A DNA stretch of 8,246 nt. It comes from Chitinophagaceae bacterium. Its GTDB lineage: Bacteria; Bacteroidota; Bacteroidia; Chitinophagales; Chitinophagaceae. The DNA lies in the NCBI GenBank assembly GCA_003151295.1, contig PLXD01000192.1, positions 1 to 8,246 of the forward strand. Direction: 5' to 3'. Under the pieces are notes generated by a model. It saw nothing but the letters and a program-made list of their open reading frames with translations. It did not search any database and was not told the origin of the DNA. Positions within the stretch are counted from its first letter, which is position 1; every line of letters starts with the position of its first letter. A program made the position numbers and the translations under genes. Positions 5,910 through 8,246 of this stretch are shown one piece after another.

Positions 5910-6034
5910 GCCTGCACATGATCGTGATGATGAGTGGTTTGTCCGTTCCATACAGCCTGAACCTGCAGCTGCAAACCCATGTCGTAGATCATGCAGGTAG
6001 CTGCGGGAAGGAAGGAACAAGCTTTGATTTTCAT
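5906..6034 (-). pseudogene. 42-codon ORF resembling the N-terminus of the cobalamin-binding protein BtuF (probable remnant)
   Basis: The minus strand encodes MKIKACSFLPAATCMIYDMG followed by LQLQVQAVWNGQ, then a His-rich end, TTHHHDHVQA. The segment KIKACSFLPAATCMIYDMGL strongly resembles the start of BtuF-type vitamin B12 ABC-transporter binding proteins (pattern RI.S.LPAATE..YALGL). About 30 residues match, and then the rest of the expected roughly 250-300 residue protein is absent. It lies 22 nt after btuB and overlaps cobU by 4 nt (ATGA), exactly where a btuF gene would be plausible. The simplest reading is an internal deletion that left the start and fused it to unrelated sequence. The alternative is a retained small translated ORF that couples cobU translation to btuB. 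There is no signal peptide or lipobox at this start. Confidence 0.55.
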
Positions 6035-6056
6035 TATATGAGTTTTAACGAGTACT

Positions 6057-8105
6057 CTAAAAATGCAGGGCGACCCCTGCCATGAAATTAAACCTTTTGC
6101 TGTTATAACCCGGTTCATCGAAAAATAGTTGATTGGTCAGGTTCTTCAGGTCTGCAAAAGCCTTCAGTTGCTTAGTGATCTTATATTCCGCATACCCATC
6201 CAACGTATAATAGGCGTAAGTATAGGCCGTAGAGGGCGGACCGCCGAACTCGTCTTCAATGCGTTTGCCGACCGCCCGGAAGGCGATGTCGAGGAACAGG
6301 GCCCGGGTGGCCTGGAATCCGGCTTTCAGGTTCACGGCATTTTTAGGCCGGCGGTACAGGTTGTAATAGGAGCTGTCTTTTCCGTTTACCGGCGTAGTCA
6401 CTTTCCCGGTGGTGTAGGTATAGTTGCCGGAAAAAGACCAAGCGCCGGCTTTCAGACTGGCTTCCAGTTCGACGCCATGATCGTTCTGTTTGTCCAGGTT
6501 GATATAGTAACCCAGCGGATAAGCGGGATCGTTTCCGTAGTAGATGATATTATCCTTCGTTGACCGCTGGAAATAGAGAGCCCGGGCATTGAAATGCTGC
6601 AGGCTATATTGGATACCGGTCTCCGTGCTGATCGATTTTTCGGGTTTCAGGGTGCCATAGGGGTCAGCATACGGCGAATACAATTGATATAAGGTAGGCG
6701 CGGAAAAGCCGGAAGACAGGTTGAAGAAGGCCTTCACCCTGTCATTCACCACATAAGAAGGGTTGATCGAATAGGTGAATACATTTCCGTATCGGGAAAA
6801 TCTGTTATAGCGGCCGCCCACTTCGAAATTGAAACCGTCCAAGTTCTTTAACAGGAAAGAGGCATAGCCGGCATATTGCCTGACACTGGCGCTGTCGCTG
6901 CTGATCGCACTGGGAGAATAGACCACGCCATAGGGAGGATAGTAATTGTTGTAATAGATGCTCAGCGAACGCTCATCCACCCGTTGGTTCCGATAATCCA
7001 CACCGGCAACCAGGTCGATGTATTTGGAAAGGTCGAAATTGCTGAATAATTCCGCATAATGCGATTTGCCGTTGTAGGTGCTATAGGAATAACTTCCCCC
7101 CTGTGCGATCGTAGTGGCCGAGTCGTCCAGGTAAGCCCTTGTAACGGTGTTGTAATTGTAGTTAAGGCGGATCGTGGCTAACCCGATCTTATAATCCGCG
7201 CCTAATCCTGCCTGTGTGTTCTTGTTGGTACCGGTATAGAACCTGTCGTCCGTATAGGCGCCTCCATCCAGGTCATTGTTATAGTTGCTATACTGAAAAT
7301 TAGCACGGAGCTGAAAGGCATCGGTTATTTCTTGGTTTACATTGACCATGACGATGTTCTCGTTGAACCCGTCATTATCGAAATGCCCTTTGCCGGTGGA
7401 ATCATAGGCGGCGGAGATCCCATCGCTTTTCAGGTGGGTGTATTGTACATTATACCCGGTGTTATGGATCTTCCCATCGATGACAGCGGATATTTTGTAC
7501 GTGCCGTAGCTGCCGGCCGAAAGATTGGCGGAGGCATTCAGGGGTTTGCCGCTGCCTTTCTTCATAATGATGTTAATGACCCCGGCGACCGCATCGCTTC
7601 CGTAGAGCGTGGACTGGCTGCCCTTCAGGATCTCCACCCTTTCTACTTCGTCGGTGTTGATGAGGTTGAGATCGAAAGCCGTACTCGTCCCCGATGGATT
7701 GTAGGCCGGGATCCCATCGATCAGGATCAGGGTCTTGCCGGCATCGACTCCCTGCAGGTATACTTCCTGGTTGGTTCCCAGCGTATTCTGGGATCCGCTG
7801 ACGATGACACCTGCCTGTGTGTTCAATACTTCGGTAAGTTGTTTGCCGCCGCTCTTTTCAAGGTCTTCCCGGGTGATGATGGTCAGCACCTTACCGGTAA
7901 GATTCTCTTTGACGGGGTACTTGGTGGCAGTGACCACTACTTCGTCCAGGTCTTTTACGATGCTGTCTTTTTTTGTCTGTGTGAATTTTGTCTGTGTGAA
8001 TTTTGTTTGCGGGAGCGTTGTTTGCGGGATTGTTGTTTGCGCGAAAAGCGAACTGCTGCCGGCAATCGCCGACACGATAAATGTTGCAAAATGTTTTTTG
8101 CTCAT
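6057..8105 (-). CDS. btuB: TonB-dependent vitamin B12 receptor (BtuB-like)
   Basis: A 682-residue outer-membrane receptor predicted to import cobalamin or cobinamide with energy from TonB-ExbBD. The start at 8105 gives a classic signal peptide (MSKKHFATFIVSAIAGSSSLFA, cleavage near residue 22). A frame extending to 8153 would put 16 non-signal residues in front and is rejected. After cleavage comes a pentapeptide repeat (23-47), the TonB-box region KDLDEVVVTATKYP (51-64), the plug domain (about 68-185) with VYLQGVDAGKTLILIDGIPAYNPSG, DEVERVEILKGSQSTLYGSDAVAGVINIIMKKG, and then a beta-barrel rich in alternating aromatic residues. It ends in FNFMAGVALHF with a terminal Phe, as expected for Bam-dependent barrels. 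Substrate is inferred from the adjacent cobU, cobT, cobS and cobC genes; no calcium- or B12-specific residues were checked. It is the first gene of the operon in the window. Confidence 0.93.
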   Translation of the reverse strand: MSKKHFATFIVSAIAGSSSLFAQTTIPQTTLPQTKFTQTKFTQTKKDSIVKDLDEVVVTATKYPVKENLTGKVLTIITREDLEKSGGKQLTEVLNTQAGVIVSGSQNTLGTNQEVYLQGVDAGKTLILIDGIPAYNPSGTSTAFDLNLINTDEVERVEILKGSQSTLYGSDAVAGVINIIMKKGSGKPLNASANLSAGSYGTYKISAVIDGKIHNTGYNVQYTHLKSDGISAAYDSTGKGHFDNDGFNENIVMVNVNQEITDAFQLRANFQYSNYNNDLDGGAYTDDRFYTGTNKNTQAGLGADYKIGLATIRLNYNYNTVTRAYLDDSATTIAQGGSYSYSTYNGKSHYAELFSNFDLSKYIDLVAGVDYRNQRVDERSLSIYYNNYYPPYGVVYSPSAISSDSASVRQYAGYASFLLKNLDGFNFEVGGRYNRFSRYGNVFTYSINPSYVVNDRVKAFFNLSSGFSAPTLYQLYSPYADPYGTLKPEKSISTETGIQYSLQHFNARALYFQRSTKDNIIYYGNDPAYPLGYYINLDKQNDHGVELEASLKAGAWSFSGNYTYTTGKVTTPVNGKDSSYYNLYRRPKNAVNLKAGFQATRALFLDIAFRAVGKRIEDEFGGPPSTAYTYAYYTLDGYAEYKITKQLKAFADLKNLTNQLFFDEPGYNSKRFNFMAGVALHF
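7975..8041. repeat. 15-bp tandem repeat at the mature N-terminus of btuB
   Basis: Plus-strand units GTCTGTGTGAATTTT (7975-7989 and 7990-8004, identical), GTTTGCGGGAGCGTT (8005-8019), GTTTGCGGGATTGTT (8020-8034) and a partial unit from 8035. They encode QTTIP, QTTLP, QTKFT, QTKFT and a degenerate QTKKD between the signal peptidase site and the TonB box. The period is the same as in the cobU repeat, and unit number can vary without breaking the frame. It would lengthen the flexible periplasmic tether before the TonB box. Confidence 0.85.
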
Positions 8106-8246
8106 TCTAATAATAATTGTTTGTTTTCCTGCCTGCAGGAAACAAGGGTTCATTGAATGAGCCTTCGGAAAAAATGAAATAAGGTTGAAATATAAATTGC
8201 CTGCCAGCGCCGGACATTTTACACTCCATGCTTTTCACCCGAAAGC
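8106..8246 (-). promoter_or_regulatory. btuB upstream leader, incomplete at the window edge
   Basis: These 141 nt upstream of the chosen btuB start contain no gene on either strand. Visible elements on the minus strand: a 5-bp stem (GCTTT/AAAGC arms, 8230-8246) at the very edge; GGCAGG at 8205-8200; TATATTTC at 8194-8187, one base off the TAnnTTTG -7 box but with no TTG at proper spacing; an imperfect palindrome at 8147-8163 (arms GGTTCATT and AATGAGCC, one mismatch); and a stronger inverted repeat at 8121-8145. A cobalamin riboswitch is common before btuB in this phylum, but its conserved boxes are not recognisable here. It may lie beyond the edge. Confidence 0.35.
8121..8145 (-). promoter_or_regulatory. 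Inverted repeat / stem-loop just upstream of btuB start
   Basis: Arms TTGTTTTCCTGC (8121-8132) and GCAGGAAACAA (8135-8145) pair over 11 positions with one bulged base and a 2-nt spacer. In RNA the innermost pairs would open to form a 4-6 nt loop. The structure ends 15 nt before the btuB ATG, so it could influence translation, or act as a DNA operator. It is not followed by a U-run on the minus strand, so it is not a standard terminator. Confidence 0.5.

Noticed and set aside
5910..6020. N-terminal extension of CobU to an ATG at 6020
   Set aside because: The 37 extra residues do not resemble CobU N-termini and overlap the BtuF-like ORF. The ATGA-coupled start at 5909 is better placed relative to the P-loop.
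7332..8156. Plus-strand open frame (274 codons) opposite the btuB 5' half
   Set aside because: It is antisense to the signal peptide, plug and TonB-box coding region. Its Cys/Leu-rich C-terminal repeat is simply the reverse reading of the 15-bp repeat.
8200..8205. CCTGCC on the plus strand as part of a cobalamin riboswitch
   Set aside because: The motif is on the strand opposite to btuB, and the other conserved boxes (such as GCCACTG) are missing, so it cannot be called a riboswitch for this operon.

Overview
The window looks like chromosomal DNA of a Bacteroidota bacterium, most likely a Chitinophagaceae-type relative. Reasons: moderate GC content, a TonB-dependent receptor heading a cobalamin operon, weak or absent Shine-Dalgarno sequences, and one very good match to the Bacteroidota promoter consensus (TTG, 20 nt, TAnnTTTG). 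The genus is inference; no ribosomal marker is present.

Every supported gene lies on the minus strand, so the window reads right to left. Order of transcription: a 141-nt leader (8246-8106); btuB (outer-membrane cobalamin/cobinamide receptor); a 42-codon ORF resembling the first residues of the BtuF substrate-binding protein; cobU; cobT; an inserted two-gene AbiE-type (type IV) toxin-antitoxin module (abiEi, abiEii); cobS; cobC; and the N-terminal part of a MarC-family membrane protein that runs off the left edge. The cob genes form the nucleotide-loop assembly and cobinamide-salvage branch: CobU makes AdoCbi-GDP, CobT makes alpha-ribazole phosphate, CobS joins the two halves, and CobC removes the phosphate. 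No corrin-ring synthesis genes are visible, so this locus by itself indicates uptake and salvage.

The striking part is 2112-4145. An AT-richer AbiEi/AbiEii pair splits cobT from cobS. It is flanked by an exact 8-bp direct repeat (TCATAATC) at 2104-2111 and 4146-4153. Removing the segment with one repeat copy would restore a 25-nt cobT-cobS spacer, similar to the other operon gaps. The module has its own recognisable promoter, with a perfect inverted repeat over the predicted transcription start, a second perfect inverted repeat of the same sequence 83 bp upstream, and a degenerate palindrome exactly midway. cobS, cobC and the marC-like gene lie downstream and may now be partly under this self-regulated promoter. 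The AbiEi protein is built as an N-terminal PD-(D/E)XK-like region, a central winged-helix region and a C-terminal AbiEi_2-type region.

Other points: 15-bp in-frame tandem repeats in btuB and cobU and a 9-bp tandem repeat in the cobC tail; ATGA start/stop overlaps for btuF-remnant/cobU and cobC/marC; and a palindromic btuB leader in which no canonical cobalamin riboswitch could be confirmed.
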